DNA of 64,000 nt, taken from the NCBI GenBank assembly GCA_020465985.1, contig JAANYP010004698.1, forward strand, positions 1 to 64,000, in the 5' to 3' direction. The translations under genes and the position numbers were made by a program. This stretch comes from Centrapalus pauciflorus (Eukaryota; Streptophyta; Magnoliopsida; Asterales; Asteraceae). Shown here piece after piece: positions 44,328-56,617 of this stretch; the first letter of the stretch is position 1; the number at the start of each line of letters is the position of its first letter. A model generated the notes under the pieces. That model was not told the DNA's origin and searched no databases. It worked only from the letters and a program-made list of their open reading frames with translations.

Positions 44328-46141
44328 TGTAACATCCGTTATTTCGACCTGGTACGTGGAATTATTTTAGTGGATAAATAATTTATTAATATTGGGTTGG
44401 TCCAATTATATCCCGTTTCGTGGATTGATACGTGTCGGGATTGGGCTTGCGTGTCATCGGGTTATAAATTTAATGAACGGATTATATTGTTGGGATCGTG
44501 GGATTAAATGGGTTAAATGGGCATAAATATTGAAAATGTGATATCGGGTTCGGGTTAATGGGTTCGGGACCGAGTGAGATAGAGACGTATATATGTGCTT
44601 AGCCTCTTTTCCCCCCCTTATCCATTTGTGTGAACCCTAAAAAGTGATGTGTGTGTATTTTGTGTGAGCTCCAGCAGAGAAAAGCCATAGCCAAGCTCCA
44701 AATTGTGTGTGGAATCTGAGAATTTGCTTTGCTTCATCAGCTTCTTCTCCATCTTTGTGTGTTTTGAGCTCAAGCAAGGTAAGGGATTTCAAATTAGTGG
44801 CTTTAATTTGAGTTGTGTGTTATGAGAATGGTTCAAATCAGTTTCTGAATCCTAAGGGTTGTTATGTACTGATTATATGTGTTTAATTGAGGTAGAAATC
44901 GAATTGAAAGGAGTTTAATACTCCTGGCAGCCATGAAAATCGCAGGTCAGGATGCAGGGGTTTCGCGGGGTCGCGGCGCGACCACCAGAGTCCCCGCGGC
45001 GCGACCAAAGGCCTGCTGGGAAAATCCGAGTTTAACTTTGTAAATTGAGTTTGGGTCGAATTGTGTCGGGTTTTCTTCGGGGTTGCTCGGGCTGTGTTTT
45101 ATTGGGGTTGGGGTCTTGTTTGGGATTGCCTTGAGTCGGGTTTGAGTCGAGTTTCGGGTATTAATCGAGTTTCGGTTTCGTGGGACTATCGGATTTGAAT
45201 TGAGTCCAAATTGTTGTAATCATGTGATATGTGTTAATTGGGAATTGCGATTGATTGTTGGGCTATCCGTGTGATTACAGGGACTAGTGGATCTCGAGCA
45301 GGGTTCGAACAAGGAGGCCAAACTTCGGGGAACCAATCAGGTGAGTACTCGAGACGTTTTCTAAAACGCGCGCCATCCTTTACGTTATAGTTGAATAGCT
45401 ATATTGTGCGTGTTATACCTATGTGAGACAGGGACGTGAACCTCAGGTATGCTCTATTCCTTATATGTGTTATGTATGAGATGCGAGATCGGTTCAGGGG
45501 TCCGTGATGAGTTCCATACGGACGATAAGTCGCGAAGGGGAATCGCGCGGGTTGACTGTCCCTTACAGTCCTTGGGGCGTATATATACGGCAGGGCCTGT
45601 AGCCGGGTAGCTTCCGTGCTACAGGGTATTACCGACCATTGCTGTGTGCGATGTGTCCATCGGGGAGGGGTCCCCACAGGGCTGTGTCCGATCTCATACT
45701 TGTGCTTTATACCTGAGATGTGTGTTGGGTTATCGGGACAGGGACAGGGGCAGGGATTGTGTGTTATGTGCTTATGTGCAGTGTCAACCCTCGTGTGCTC
45801 ACGGGCTTTATAGCTCACGTTATCGAGTCTAACGTGTTCAGGGAATCAAAAAGGATCTCAGCCGCAGCCGAGATAGAGTCAAGGTTGAATTGAAGATCCG
45901 TAGTAGTTTCATACGTTGTATAGAACTTGTATAATGGTTGTTTTGGGGTCGATGTATCCAGTGACCGGGGTTTGTATGCTTTGTCAACCTGGGATTTGAA
46001 TGTATTAACTTTGTGTTTAAAGTTTTTAATTAACCGTAATCTGCATTATCCTATGACACGTGTGTTATGGATCCGTTGCGTTATTGCCACCTACGATATT
46101 GTATTGACGTGGCATTTCCGGGATCAGGGAGGGGTGTTACA
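44328..46141 (+). repeat. Tekay 3' LTR
   Basis: 1814 bp. Differences from the 5' LTR seen by eye: CAGCGG/CATCGG (~38960), CGCGTG/CGTGTG (~39094), one T fewer in the run near 39330, and ATCGGGG/ATCAGGG near the end. Confidence 0.95.
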
Positions 46142-46920
46142 AAAAACAACCAACAAAGTTTGGTCTTGTTTAAATCTAACCGCATGGTAATCAGCATCTA
46201 TTTTATTTTCTGTCCCATTTGGGCAAGGGAAATTCTTAACTTGTTTTTGGAGGTTACTGTCTCATTTGGGCAATTTGGTCATAGAGTTGGAAAAAAATGG
46301 CATATGTCCAAGTTTACAAGTCAATATTAGTGAGCAATTATAAACAAAACAAAACAAAATTATAAACAACACAACTACAATGTGAACTACATCTGTAATA
46401 TTGACAAGGGCTAAAAAAAGTAATAAAAAATTGTTGATTGCTGAGGGTACCTTGAAATGCAGCATAAATTGGTCAAATGATTTTTTATTCTAAATATTTG
46501 TATCCCTAATCAAGCATTGTATGTTCAAAAAACCCCAACAAACTACACCATTTGTATGAAAAACAACCAACAAAGTTCGGTCTTATTCAAATCTAACCCT
46601 AATCGACACCTATTTTATTTTCTCTCCCATTTGGGCAAGGGCAGGTGTTAACTTGTTTTGCATGCTACTGTCCCATTTGGGCAATTTGGTCAGAGTTGAA
46701 AAAAGAATGACATATGTCCAAGTTTACAAGTCAATATTAGTGAGCAATTATAAACAAAATAAAACGAAATTATAAACAACACAACTAAAATGTGAACTAC
46801 ATATGTAATATTGACAGGGGCAAAAAAGTAATAAAAAATATTGTTGATTGTTGAGAGTACCCCAGAATTGCATCATAAAGCGGTCAATTGATTTTTTATT
46901 CAAAATATATGTACCCCTAA
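46142..46920. repeat. ~420-bp tandem duplication
   Basis: 46142-46520 and 46558-46920 share AAACAACCAACAAAGTT, CCCATTTGGGCAA (twice per unit), CATATGTCCAAGTTTACAAG and AAACAACACAACTA in the same order, with about 10 percent divergence. No gene. Confidence 0.85.
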
Positions 46921-47437
46921 TCAAGTAGGTTCATATTGATATTCTCGTCGTGGTAATTCATTCCTTGGTTTAGATTGATGATCGGTAGGTTGATCATTCT
47001 TCCATCGGAAGTTAGGATGATTTGTCCATCCCGGATTGTAACTCTCTGAAAATGGGTTATCCCTCTCCCGATGGGCTCTAAAACCATAGATTTCGTTTGC
47101 AAACTCCTTAGTGAATTGCACTTGAGGACATGCTTTGGAATGATGAGATGGATCGCTGCATGTAATGCAGTTAACCGATACATTTGGGTTTGAATTAAGA
47201 CCCTACATCAGTTAATCCATCTTCTTACCTAATTCTGAGATTTTGCTCTTTACCTCACGTTTCCTGGCATTATCTATGCCCAACACTTGAACTCCTATGC
47301 TATTCTCAGAACCAGCTTGAACCTTGAGACCCTTACCGAGTTGTTTAAACTATTAATTTCCTTTCGCTTCTGAGTGGTTTTACTAATAGGATATTATTCA
47401 TTAAAATATTCTCTTTTCATTTGATCCCATGTCGTGA

Positions 47438-48660
47438 CACTACTACAAATCGAAGCTAATGCAACATTTTTTATGCAACACTTTTAAAAATTGTTGCTTT
47501 TTTATTTAAGTTCGCTCTAAAGCAACACATTGACAATAAGTGTTGCGTATAATGATTTAATGCAACACTTTTTTTAAAGTGTTGCCATTTTTACTAAAAA
47601 AAATGCAACACTTTTCTAAAGTGTGGCAGTTTTTACTAAAAATTGCAACATTTGTTTAAAGTGTTGCATATTTCAATAAAAATGCAACACATTTTTAGAG
47701 TGTTGCATTTATAATGAAAAAATTAACACATTTTTAAAAACATTTTTAAATGTTGCATTTGTAATGAAAAAATATGACATGTTTTTAAGTGCTGACTATA
47801 CTGTTTTTTTTTTTTTTGTTGTTTTGTGATTTTGACTAAAATATACACACAAAAGTTTAATTTCTGATTTGTTAAGATTAATAAAATACAAGATTTGATA
47901 GTAGAGGTGCGCAATATTTGGTTTGGACTCGAAGAAACCGAAAACCAAACCGCATCGAATTCGAATAAACTCAAACCAAATTTAGAAAACGGTTTTCGGT
48001 TTGGTTTGGTCCCAAACCGAATTTCTTAATATGATTTTCGGTTTGAAGATCGGTTTTTCTTTTTCAGACCAAACAAAACCAAAAACGAATTTTAGTTTTA
48101 AATTAAAAAAATAAATAAAATTCATTTATATTAATGATATACATTCAATTTATATATCACAAAATAGACCAATGAATAAATAAAGGAATTTTAGTTTTAA
48201 ATTAAAAAAATAAATAAAAATAACCAAACAGACCAAACACACATTACACATTGTTCACGCTTCTGTCTCTCGATCTCATCCTCTCAAAGTGAAAACCTAG
48301 CACCGCCTTGCCTCGCCGTCTGCCGCCGTCGATCTGCTCTCCTCTCGCCGCCCGACGCCTACCGCTATCCTCTCCTCTCCTCTAGCCGCCCGTCGCCGAC
48401 CCCTCTCTCTCCGCTCGCCAGTAACCGTCGCCGCCCCCCATCTGCGACCAGCGGCACCACTCACCAGTCACCACCGTTTATCTCCACCGCCGACCGCCGC
48501 TCTAACTCCACCATCGACCGCAGCTCTAACTCCACCACCAACTGCCGTTATTTCTCGTTCTCTCTGCTCTCGGCGACGGCGGTTTCTTCCCCATCGATCT
48601 ACTGTCTTCCCCGTTCTCTCTGCTCGCTTGCAGCGCCTCTGTTTGTAACTCCATAGCCTT
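47438..48660 (+). mobile_element. CACTA-like insertion with GCAACAC subterminal repeats
   Basis: It begins CACTACTACAAAT (47438), a CACTA terminus, followed by about ten copies of AATGCAACACTTT / AAAGTGTTGCA in both orientations up to 47760. Further in are a hAT-like fragment (47902-48090) and a CT-rich, CCGCC-rich stretch (48240-48660) that looks like a 5' untranslated region ending in a GGTACGC donor-like site. The right end was not found, so the limit given is provisional; it may reach ~49030. Confidence 0.6.
47902..48090. mobile_element. hAT-type MITE fragment
   Basis: It starts TAGAGGTGCGCA and holds CCGAAAACCAAACC / GGTTTTCGGTTTGG inverted blocks like those of other hAT MITEs in the window. 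The opposite terminus is missing. Confidence 0.4.
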
Positions 48661-49030
48661 GACGGTACGCATATTTGCTAACCTCTTATATTCAAGTCAA
48701 AATCAATTATTTATCAATCTGGTTCTACTAGTGTGCTGCAAACCATCGTTAGTTCTCAAAATTTTTAACTCATTCATCAATGTTGAAGGGTATACTTCAA
48801 CACTTGACTAATAGTCAAACATGTTTGGTGAAGCACCTTTAAAGTGATTGCTGGAACTTGGTTTTTGGATAATCTAGATGGTGGATATGGTACGTCATAT
48901 ATTATCAGGATCACATATATGCTAGGTTTTTGTCTAGATGGCATGTTGCCTTGGTCCGTATATTGACTCCATACGTTCTTGTCTTGATTGTCTTACCCTT
49001 TGGCCTTGTCTATAAGGCCTACGATGACTT
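48661..49030. other. Unassigned sequence next to the CACTA-like insertion
   Basis: No clear gene. A short plus-strand frame at 48930-49020 encodes a hydrophobic stretch (ILTPYVLVLIVLPFGLVY) that could be a membrane-segment exon, but nothing else supports it. Confidence 0.25.
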
Positions 49031-49978
49031 AATAACTAAAATATGCGATGAAGGGGGGAGGGCTGCTCTGCAGAACCGAAACTCACAATCTCTGTGAGTG
49101 TTCTCCCCCCTGTTTCAGCCTCCATTTTTAGTCTATAATGGACCTTAATATTGCTCATTAAACCTTGAACATGTAGCATGGCTTGGTTGGCAAGCATAAG
49201 GGTATTGGTAGCGACAGAAACCAATTATTAGCTTTCTCTTTTAGAGAGAAAGGGAATAGTCGAAGCTTTAAACCGCCAGTGGTTATACCTCGAACATGAT
49301 TTGCTTTGCAAATAACCGTAAACTCAGCTAAATGCTTGTAAGGTTCCTCACTTGGCATCCCTCGGAAAATAGGAATAATTTGGAAAAGTTGAGGACGAAC
49401 TTCGGGTTCATTTTCATTTTCACGATATCAATTGGACAAGGGTCGGGCACATCACCAGGGCGGTAATGTGACTCAACAGTCTTTCGCATTTGTTTCTCCT
49501 ATCCTAGCGACTACACGCTCCGGTTCTTCTTGCTCTCGATTTATTGGCGAAATTGGACGACCCTCTAAAGTAGGAATCTCCTCCTCTTGATCGCTGTCAT
49601 CCTGTGCGTGCCGCCGCTGATCGCTTGAATTCTCCATGGTTAATCTTTGTTGTTTTTGCACCCTAACGGTCTTTCGGTGAGATTTAGCTACTTTTTCGAT
49701 TTCGGGTTCGAATTGCAGCGGCAATCCTCTGGTCGATCTACGTGTGAGCATAAACTACTAAAAACACTTAATTAAATTACTTAATTAAACTAATTATATT
49801 TTTTGGTGGTAAAGTAGAGGACTACAATTACCTTTTTGGGTTTTTTTATTTTTTATGTGATTTTTAATATTAAAGACGAAAAAAATAATTAAACTAAAGT
49901 ATTTAAAAGTAAACTAAGACCGAATTAACTGTCTAGCCCTAACTAGCGTTACCACTCCCCGGCAACGGCACCAAAATC

Positions 49979-50904
49979 TGACGAGCCGTCGTTGTGGCCC
50001 GTAGAAATAACCATAAAACTACCTACTAGCGTAGGGAAGTAACGGTCGAATCCGCAGGGAGTGTGTATATGAATTAGGGTTAAATTGCTAGTTTCTTAGG
50101 TTTATAAAAGCGATTAAATTATGAATTGAGTGATTGTTTGAAACGGTGATTGTGACTAAATTACTACTAAAACAATGTCACGCAAATAGCAGTTAATTAA
50201 CAAATCGAATGAAAGATAACCATTTACGAAATCACTACGGCATAAGTTATTACTAACTTGAATGTCACGTAACGGTCACATAGACATAACCAATTACTTA
50301 GTCATATTAATCATAAACGTTTTGACCAATAAATCTCGGCATAGTGCATGCAACATTTATTACTTATCATAATCCCTAAACTAATGGACTCTGCACAAAT
50401 AATAATATTTTTATGAACTATATTACTTTTACCAATTAAACCATTTAATCGTAAAAACAACCAATTGTATATTATTTGCATTACACCAAATATTCAAGTA
50501 TCACAAAATACATCAATACATAAAAAGAGATTCAATTAAATAAAACTTAGTCGTGAATCCTCCGCAAACGGCTATGGAGTGTTTAGCCTCTTATCGTGTG
50601 TTCTTAACCGGGAATGATTAGGGAAATCATCATAGGCCTCCACGAGTTGAACGGTTGCACTCCACCTTCTTCGATCCGTGAATCAATTCCGACAGGGCTT
50701 CGTCAATGTTTCCAATATTGCGGGACCTCCAAAAAGGAACACAGTCGCTACCTATTTATAGAGGATGTGGTTTTTAGGGTTTTGGGATAAAAAAGCGGCT
50801 GTAGGGTTTTCACGCCACATGGGCGTAGAGGCCAGGCATGCGCCCTGGGGGTACGGCCTGGGCGCCCTCTAACTCCAAGTAGTTCAGGGTGGCGCAGTTC
50901 TGCA
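49979..50904 (-). repeat. Athila-like LTR
   Basis: It starts TGACGAGCCG next to the primer site and has a probable end at TCTGCA, just before a poly(C) run (50905-50918). The outer limit is an estimate because the partner LTR is absent. Confidence 0.55.
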
Positions 50905-50918
50905 CCCCCCCCCCCCCC
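50905..50918. repeat. Poly(C) tract
   Basis: Run of fourteen C at the presumed LTR edge. Confidence 0.85.
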
Positions 50919-50929
50919 ACTGTATCCTA

Positions 50930-51185
50930 AAAGTAGATCGTATTTTAGTATGTATATTAATCAGTGTTATTTAAACATATATTAATTTAGAGTGACATTA
51001 GATTAATTATAACATATATATTATTTTAAAGTGCCATAAAATTACGACATATAATAGTATGTATATTGATTAGTGCTATTAAAACATATATTAATTTCAA
51101 GTAAAAGCAGATTTAAACATATATTAAAGTATTATCAAATTAAAACATATATTAGTATGTATATTAATTAGTGTTATTAAAACAT
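50930..51185. repeat. Degenerate AT-rich tandem repeat
   Basis: GTATGTATATTGATTAGTGCTATTAAAACATATAT-like units (never identical) recur near 50955, 51057 and 51156; spacing is about 100 bp. Confidence 0.6.
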
Positions 51186-51830
51186 ATATTCGTTCATAGT
51201 AACATTAACTTTAAACATTTATTAAAGTAACATCAAATAAAAACATGTATTACTTTAAAGTGACTTTAAGTTAATTAATAAAGCCGAAACATAAATAATA
51301 ACATAAAATTAAAACAATGTTGATGTTATTATTAATTATAAGTAAAATGATTTTATAACTATATTATTTTTATTATTATTTTAAAGTATGAACATCTATA
51401 CTCACAAATTAATTTCAATGTTATTGTCATTCAAAATAAGATGATAGAAGATTACTATATATCTAACGATTTTTTTTTTTTTTTTTTTGTGTTTTGATAA
51501 ATGTAATGTGTTTGTATGATAAATGTGTGTTTATATGGTATGTCTCTCATCTGAAATTAATTATTAGAAATTAATTTCGGAAAGTCTCCTTTTTGGGTTT
51601 AATTTATTAGATATTAATCACAAAAGTCCTCAAGTTAATTTTTTAGTTTTGTTTTAGTGAAATTTGACTATTGGATACCCGTTTTTCAATTTTTAAAAAC
51701 CTTGTTTACTAATTATAATCGTGCTCAAATAGTCAACTTTCACAAAACCAGAAAAAAATTAACTTGAGAACTTTTCTACAAAAAAAAACATGGGAACGAA
51801 AACGCACAACCATTAAAACATTTTAATCTA

Positions 51831-52597
51831 TCTATACTATATAAAATAAGAAAAACACATAGAGTTTCTGGACTATTGGATGGAAAGAAATCAATGCTCC
51901 AAATTAATGACAACTCATAATTATTTATGAAATGTCTCTTATACCCTTAATTAAAATCAATAATTATACTTATGCCATTTTTTAATTCATTTTCCAAATT
52001 TACTACATTAACTTAATTACATTAAATTTTGATTTTAATTTTTTCATTAATGAATTTATATTAAATTAATATTTACCTAAAATAAATATGTATCATTATT
52101 ATCCTTAATGATCATAGTTAAATTCAAATGTAAAAATTTTGACTTAAATGTAGAAGTGTAGTAAATAAAGTTAAAATTTTTTGTTAATTATTTTGCTAAC
52201 AAGATTTAAAATTTAATTGATAAAACTTCAATTGTGAATATAATAAATTTTTGATTGTTGATTTTCAGATATCCCATTTTTATATTTTATCATTTTCAAA
52301 ATATATACACATTCACATAATTGAAGTTTTTTGTTTCTTACATTGATATTTTATAATTGAAGTTAATAAAAATTAAAAGAAATATTTTTTGCAAACACAT
52401 ATTATTTGTTTTTAATAATACAATATAATAATATTTTTTTATTTAATATCAAACAACTAAGTATTTTTTTATCTTTAATTTAACTAGCTTTCAATTTTTT
52501 TTATTTTAATTATATATAAATTTTATAATAGTTTATTAAAATATAAAAATATATGTATTTTCTAAATCAACCCATGTAAGACATGGGTTGATTAACC
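51831..52597 (+). mobile_element. Helitron-like element 1 in the duplicated segment
   Basis: 5' end TCTATACTATATAAAATAAG and a perfect 9-bp hairpin AACCCATGT-AAG-ACATGGGTT at 52569-52589, the same hairpin sequence as the Helitron at 6224-7470. The end expected to be CTAG reads CTAT, so the 3' terminus is mutated or the limit slightly wrong. No coding capacity. Confidence 0.55.
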
Positions 52598-53124
52598 TAT
52601 ATATTATAATAAAACAAAAAAATTCACGTCATATGTCACTTCTATAATGCAAGAATTAAAGTTTTATTTTTGCACCTCTTTTTCCAAATTTAACACCTTA
52701 ACTTAATTGCATTAAATTTTGACTTTATTTTTTTTCATTAATTAATTATTAATAAATTAGAATTTGTAACATTTAAAATTAATGTTTACCTAAAATAATT
52801 TTTATCATTATTATCCATAATAATTATAATTAGATCCAAACGTAAAAATTTGAATTAGTTGTGGAAATTATTATTATTATGTATGATAAAGGAAAACATC
52901 AAATGTCCCGTGTCACCTCTACGTTCACCAAAAAAAATAATTACAACTTATAAAAAATAAAAGATAAATACAGTTTAATATTTTTAAAAAAGATAAATAT
53001 ACTCTATCTTTTAATCTGTAAATAAAAAAAATAAACACAATTATTATTTTTGTATGTTTTTATTTTTACTCATATACATTTTATATAAAATTAAAAATAT
53101 CCACGTAATATGTGGTTTAAATTA
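52598..53124 (+). mobile_element. Helitron-like element 2 in the duplicated segment
   Basis: It opens with TATATATTATAATAAAAC and closes with the hairpin CCACGT-AAT-ATGTGG (53100-53114) followed by TTTAAATTAGTTT, a degenerate CTAGT-like end. It adjoins element 1. Non-coding. Confidence 0.35.
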
Positions 53125-53481
53125 GTTTATTTCATAATAAACGCTATAAAAAATTAAATAAATGAGTTTGTTCACTGTTTAGTGATCCCAAGCCCAGGAT
53201 CTGAAAAATAACCTAGCCCAAAATCATATTAAATAAATGGGTATGTTTCATGTTTAGAATCCCAAACTCAAAAATGTTGTTCAAGTAAACCTAGAATCCA
53301 GTAAGCCGCCAGCCACCATTTTTATCCTTTCAGCGTCTAGTAGCACTCACCACCAAATTTCTTATTCTGGCTACATCATCGCCGGCGACAAAAGCACCGG
53401 TAACGTTGAGCCTTTTCCGATGTTAATCCCCTACGTACATTTCAGTGTTTGGATCTGCTTAGCAACATACGAAATTAAGCC

Positions 53482-53568
53482 ATGGAAGTGGTGGCCGATA
53501 TCGATCACTCGTCCTGTTTGTTCGGAGATGTTTTCATAGTGTTGGAATCGGTGGACTCGGAATTTTAA
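53482..53568 (+). CDS. Short conserved ORF in the 5' module, copy B
   Basis: A 28-codon ORF starting MEVVADIDHSSC and ending SVDSEF, homologous to 1434-1517 with one extra codon. Same start context and stop. Confidence 0.3.
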   Translation: MEVVADIDHSSCLFGDVFIVLESVDSEF

Positions 53569-54289
53569 ATTTCATCGGTGGACTCTTGTAAGGTAAAGTC
53601 TAATCCTTTATTTTATTACACAATTGTGATTAACGTACATATTGCTACTTCGTATTGTCACGATGTTGTGTAGAATTCACACAGTATTTGAAGAACTTAT
53701 CGATTGGTAACATTTTCATTATTATATCTAAACTTTTAATTATTTAATGAGACAATATTTCTGTTAATTTGTTGTTCTATTTTATCCTTGTATAGATTCA
53801 TGAAACAAGTATTTGCCTGGCTACTATTTGCAACATTATGTTTTTAAAGTAGATTTGGACGATATTTGTAATTATGTTAGTATTAGTTTTAGAATTTTGA
53901 TTGTTGGACGATATACGAAGTCATGTTGGTATTTAATTTTAGAGTAATTTACAAATTTCGTCCCCGTGGTTTATTATAAATAATGGATTGTGTTTTACTG
54001 TTTTTTAACTTCAAAAATTACATTGACGGTCCTTATGGTTGAAGTTTTGTTATGGTTATGGTCTATTGGCTTTTTAAAATAATCATTTTACCCTTACTAG
54101 TATAAAATAATTCAAAAATAATTTTAAAAACCAGTAAAATTAATTTAGTGTAGAACACATGAAAATAAATAATAAAAATATCTTTAAAGACATACGAATA
54201 ATTATTATTATCAATTAAAAACTAAAACATAACATTTTGAGTTTAGATTTTTTAAAATCAAATGTAAACCTTTTGTAAATCATAAAATA

Positions 54290-54307
54290 AATTATTATTA
54301 TTATTAC

Positions 54308-54344
<37 letters not shown>

Positions 54345-54345
54345 A
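54290..54345. repeat. (ATT)n microsatellite
   Basis: About 55 bp of TTA repeats with one interruption. Confidence 0.95.
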
Positions 54346-54625
54346 AGTATTCATTTTTATCCATTTTACATTAAATGATTTTAAATAAAGATTAAAACAT
54401 CTATAAAAACATATAAATTGTTATTTTATCATTTTCATAATTAAAAACTACAAACAAAATAGTCTTTTAACTTTAGGTTTCCTTTTTGATTTTTTTGTTT
54501 AAAAAAATTAAAAGTTTTCATGAAAAAAAAAAAAACTAAACATTTAGATGAACAATAAAAAAGTAGAAGTGTTTGAAGTTTTTTGATAGTTTTGAATAAC
54601 TTTTCTAAAAACATTCAAAAAAATA

Positions 54626-56061
54626 ACGTTTTAAAAATTTTAAACTTTTCAAAACAATAATGTTTTTCATATTGTTTTAAGCTTTTAATCATTTTTTTTT
54701 CAAAATAGCACCCTAAATCTTTGGCATAAATATTATTCTACAGCTAGAGTCTAGTATGAGTATTCTCTTCTCATCTCCTATTATTTTTTCATTGGTGATT
54801 GAATACGTTAGGAGGCCGGTCCTAAGTATTTTGATGCCGAGGGCGAAAAAGAAGATTGATGCCCTTTAAAATTTTTCAACATACAATATATTATTTTCTA
54901 AAGCTGCATAATACATCCTTTGTATGTTTTATGATTACTAAGACATCTTTTAAAGTTTCAATCAAAATATTCACTACACTATTACAATTCGTATAGTCAC
55001 ATTAGACAACTAAATTAATAATCCATGCCATTTTGCACCCAAATTTATCTTATGGTTTTATTTAACCAAATTAGTTATATTAAACTCCTCAACAATTTCT
55101 ACATCCTTACCAACACAGTCAAAATAAATATGCATCCATTCAATAAAAACACCTTCAATGTACTCATCTTACCAACAATGAATGTAAAATGACTAAAAGA
55201 ACACTTCCAAGCTCAACAAAACATAAATAAATAAATGGAAACAAGTGATATTATTTGTAAATAAAGAGATCTTACCTCCATGATTTGATGACTACTATTG
55301 TGGCTATGATTTCGCACCATTCTTGTTGGTTCTAAAGAGTACTACGTACATCACTGTGTAACACAGCCACAACCCACAGACTTTCATCTTCTTTAGTTCT
55401 CTCAAGTAGTGAATTAGACACAAACAGATGCTTGAATTGATGAATTCACATACCATAAAATTAGAAACAAAATAATATAGTTGAATTAGATACAAACAGA
55501 TACAAAAATCAAAATTAGAAACAAATATTACCCAAACAGATACAGAATCAAAATTAGGTAAATGAGATTATACAAAGCTATTTCACTAAAGCAAATACTT
55601 GAATTCAATAGAAACATATACAACAATTTCTTGATGAAATCAGAAACTTATACAACAATTTCGAGAGAGTGAATCGGATTTAAGGCATTATTCCGACGAG
55701 AGACCGATTCAATTAGACAAGAGGAGAGGTGGCTGGTCAGAACTCAGACGAGTGGAGATGGTGTAATTCAGAAAGTGAGTTTGTTCAGTCACCAGAGAAG
55801 GCTGCCCATCGATACGTTATGTATAATATATATTAACATTCCAAGTATTCAATCTCCAAAATGGAAAATTCCTCCAAGGTATGCAAGTATCTTTATTTAC
55901 TTCTTATTATTGGACTTATGTTTTGGTTCATCATATGTTGTCTTAGGTTATACTCTCATCGATACCTTTTACTGTTTTGTAATCAGTTTTTGTTTGTTTG
56001 TTTTGTTTGTTTGTCTTTTTGTTTTTGTTTTTTTTGCATATTATGATAATTTATTACTGTA
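54626..56061. other. AT-rich spacer, possible hAT edge
   Basis: No gene recognised. GGAGGCCGGTCCTAAG..GATGCCGAGGGCGAAAAAG near 54813-54850 resembles the terminus of a plant hAT-type element (AGGGCCGGCCCT-like), but no partner end was found. Hydrophobic ORFs at 55775-56065 come from T-rich sequence. Confidence 0.4.
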
Positions 56062-56532
56062 CTAGCTTATTTCCCGTGCATTACACGAGTATGTTTGATA
56101 AATTCATTATTTTTTAAAAACTTAAATAGATAAAGATTAATTTAGTTTTAAAAAAACATTATATATAACTTTATCTAACTTGTGAAAAAATTTAATTATA
56201 ACCTACAATTTCATAACTATAAACTCTTTTTCCGATCAACATAGGACTGTTTTATGTTACATTATCAAGAGTCACGAACAAAAAGGATTTAAAGATTCTA
56301 ATCTACGACAAAGACGACGTTCTTACTTGCAAAACAACGAATGTTATTTATTAAGAAGTGTTAGCTAATTTGTAATTATTGTTTTTTATTTATCTAAGTA
56401 AACATCGTTTATAATGTTTTTATTTATACTCAACCGCAATGTTTTTATATAGTTATCAATCTTGATATCTTAACATTTATTTTGCAAATAACTTTTCAAC
56501 CAGACTCGTGTTTACCACGGGTTACTCAACTA

Positions 56533-56533
<1 letters not shown>
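56062..56533. mobile_element. Helitron-like element with two 3'-type ends, 472 bp
   Basis: The left edge reads A-CTAGCTTATTTCCCGTGCATTACACGAG. Its complement is a Helitron 3' end: hairpin CTCGTG/CACGGG, then CTAG. The right edge reads CTCGTGTTTACCACGG-GTTACTCAACTAG-T, a second 3' end in the plus orientation. Insertion between A and T fits Helitrons. The interior is AT-rich and non-coding. Confidence 0.6.

Positions 56534-56616
<83 letters not shown>
56534..56616. repeat. (AAT)n microsatellite
   Basis: About 27 ATA/AAT trimers directly at the right edge of the Helitron-like element. Confidence 0.97.

Positions 56617-56617
<1 letters not shown>

Larger units (their letters stand above)
37631..46141 (+). 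mobile_element. Ty3/gypsy Tekay (Del)-type chromovirus, full length, 8511 bp
   Basis: LTRs of 1815 and 1814 bp enclose a 4.9-kb interior with a Met-tRNA primer site (39449-39460), one uninterrupted gag-pol frame and a polypurine tract (44314-44327). Order of domains (gag, protease, RT, RNase H, integrase, chromodomain) is that of Ty3/gypsy chromoviruses. A target duplication cannot be tested because the left LTR is fused to the tail of a second copy; the right flank is aaaaa. By eye the LTRs differ at three bases and one indel, which implies recent insertion. Confidence 0.96.
46921..49751 (-). pseudogene. Athila-type gag, degenerate and interrupted
   Basis: Starting at 49751 on the minus strand is an Arg-rich N-terminus (MLTRRSTRGLPLQFEPE). 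The gag core at 49358-49158 has PYKHLAEF, KLRLFPFSLKEKANNWFLSL, characteristic of Athila/Tat gag. After the inserted segment (about 49030-47440), gag resumes with the knuckle CITCSDPSHHSKACP (47175-47130) and ESYNPGWTNHPNFRW (near 47050-47000), again typical of Athila. Frame changes and stops are frequent. Confidence 0.75.
46921..50904 (-). mobile_element. Athila-like Ty3/gypsy remnant (5' LTR plus gag), truncated
   Basis: On the minus strand the order is LTR (49979-50904), primer site (TTGGTGCCGTTGCCGGGG, 49957-49974), gag, then abrupt end at 46921 with no pol and no second LTR. The TGGYGCCGTTGCCGGGG primer-site form is typical of Athila/Tat-lineage elements. A CACTA-like insertion starting at 47438 interrupts gag. 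Confidence 0.7.
51186..53935 (+). repeat. 2.7-kb duplicated segment, copy 1
   Basis: From ATTCGTTCATAGTAACATTA (51186) to the intron-like part of the 5' module (about 53935), this segment is colinear with 60013-62676. It is about 95 percent identical by eye, with small indels (for example ~60 bp near 51865 absent from copy 2). It holds two Helitron-like ends and the 5' module. Confidence 0.9.
53140..54625 (+). repeat. Repeated 5' module, copy B
   Basis: It aligns with 1095-2505 of copy A through promoter-like AGCCCA motifs, short-ORF exon, donor-like GGTAAAGTC and the AT-rich intron-like part. Similarity ends near 54625, just before the splice acceptor and coding frame present in copy A. An (ATT)n run at 54290-54345 expands it. 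Confidence 0.85.
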
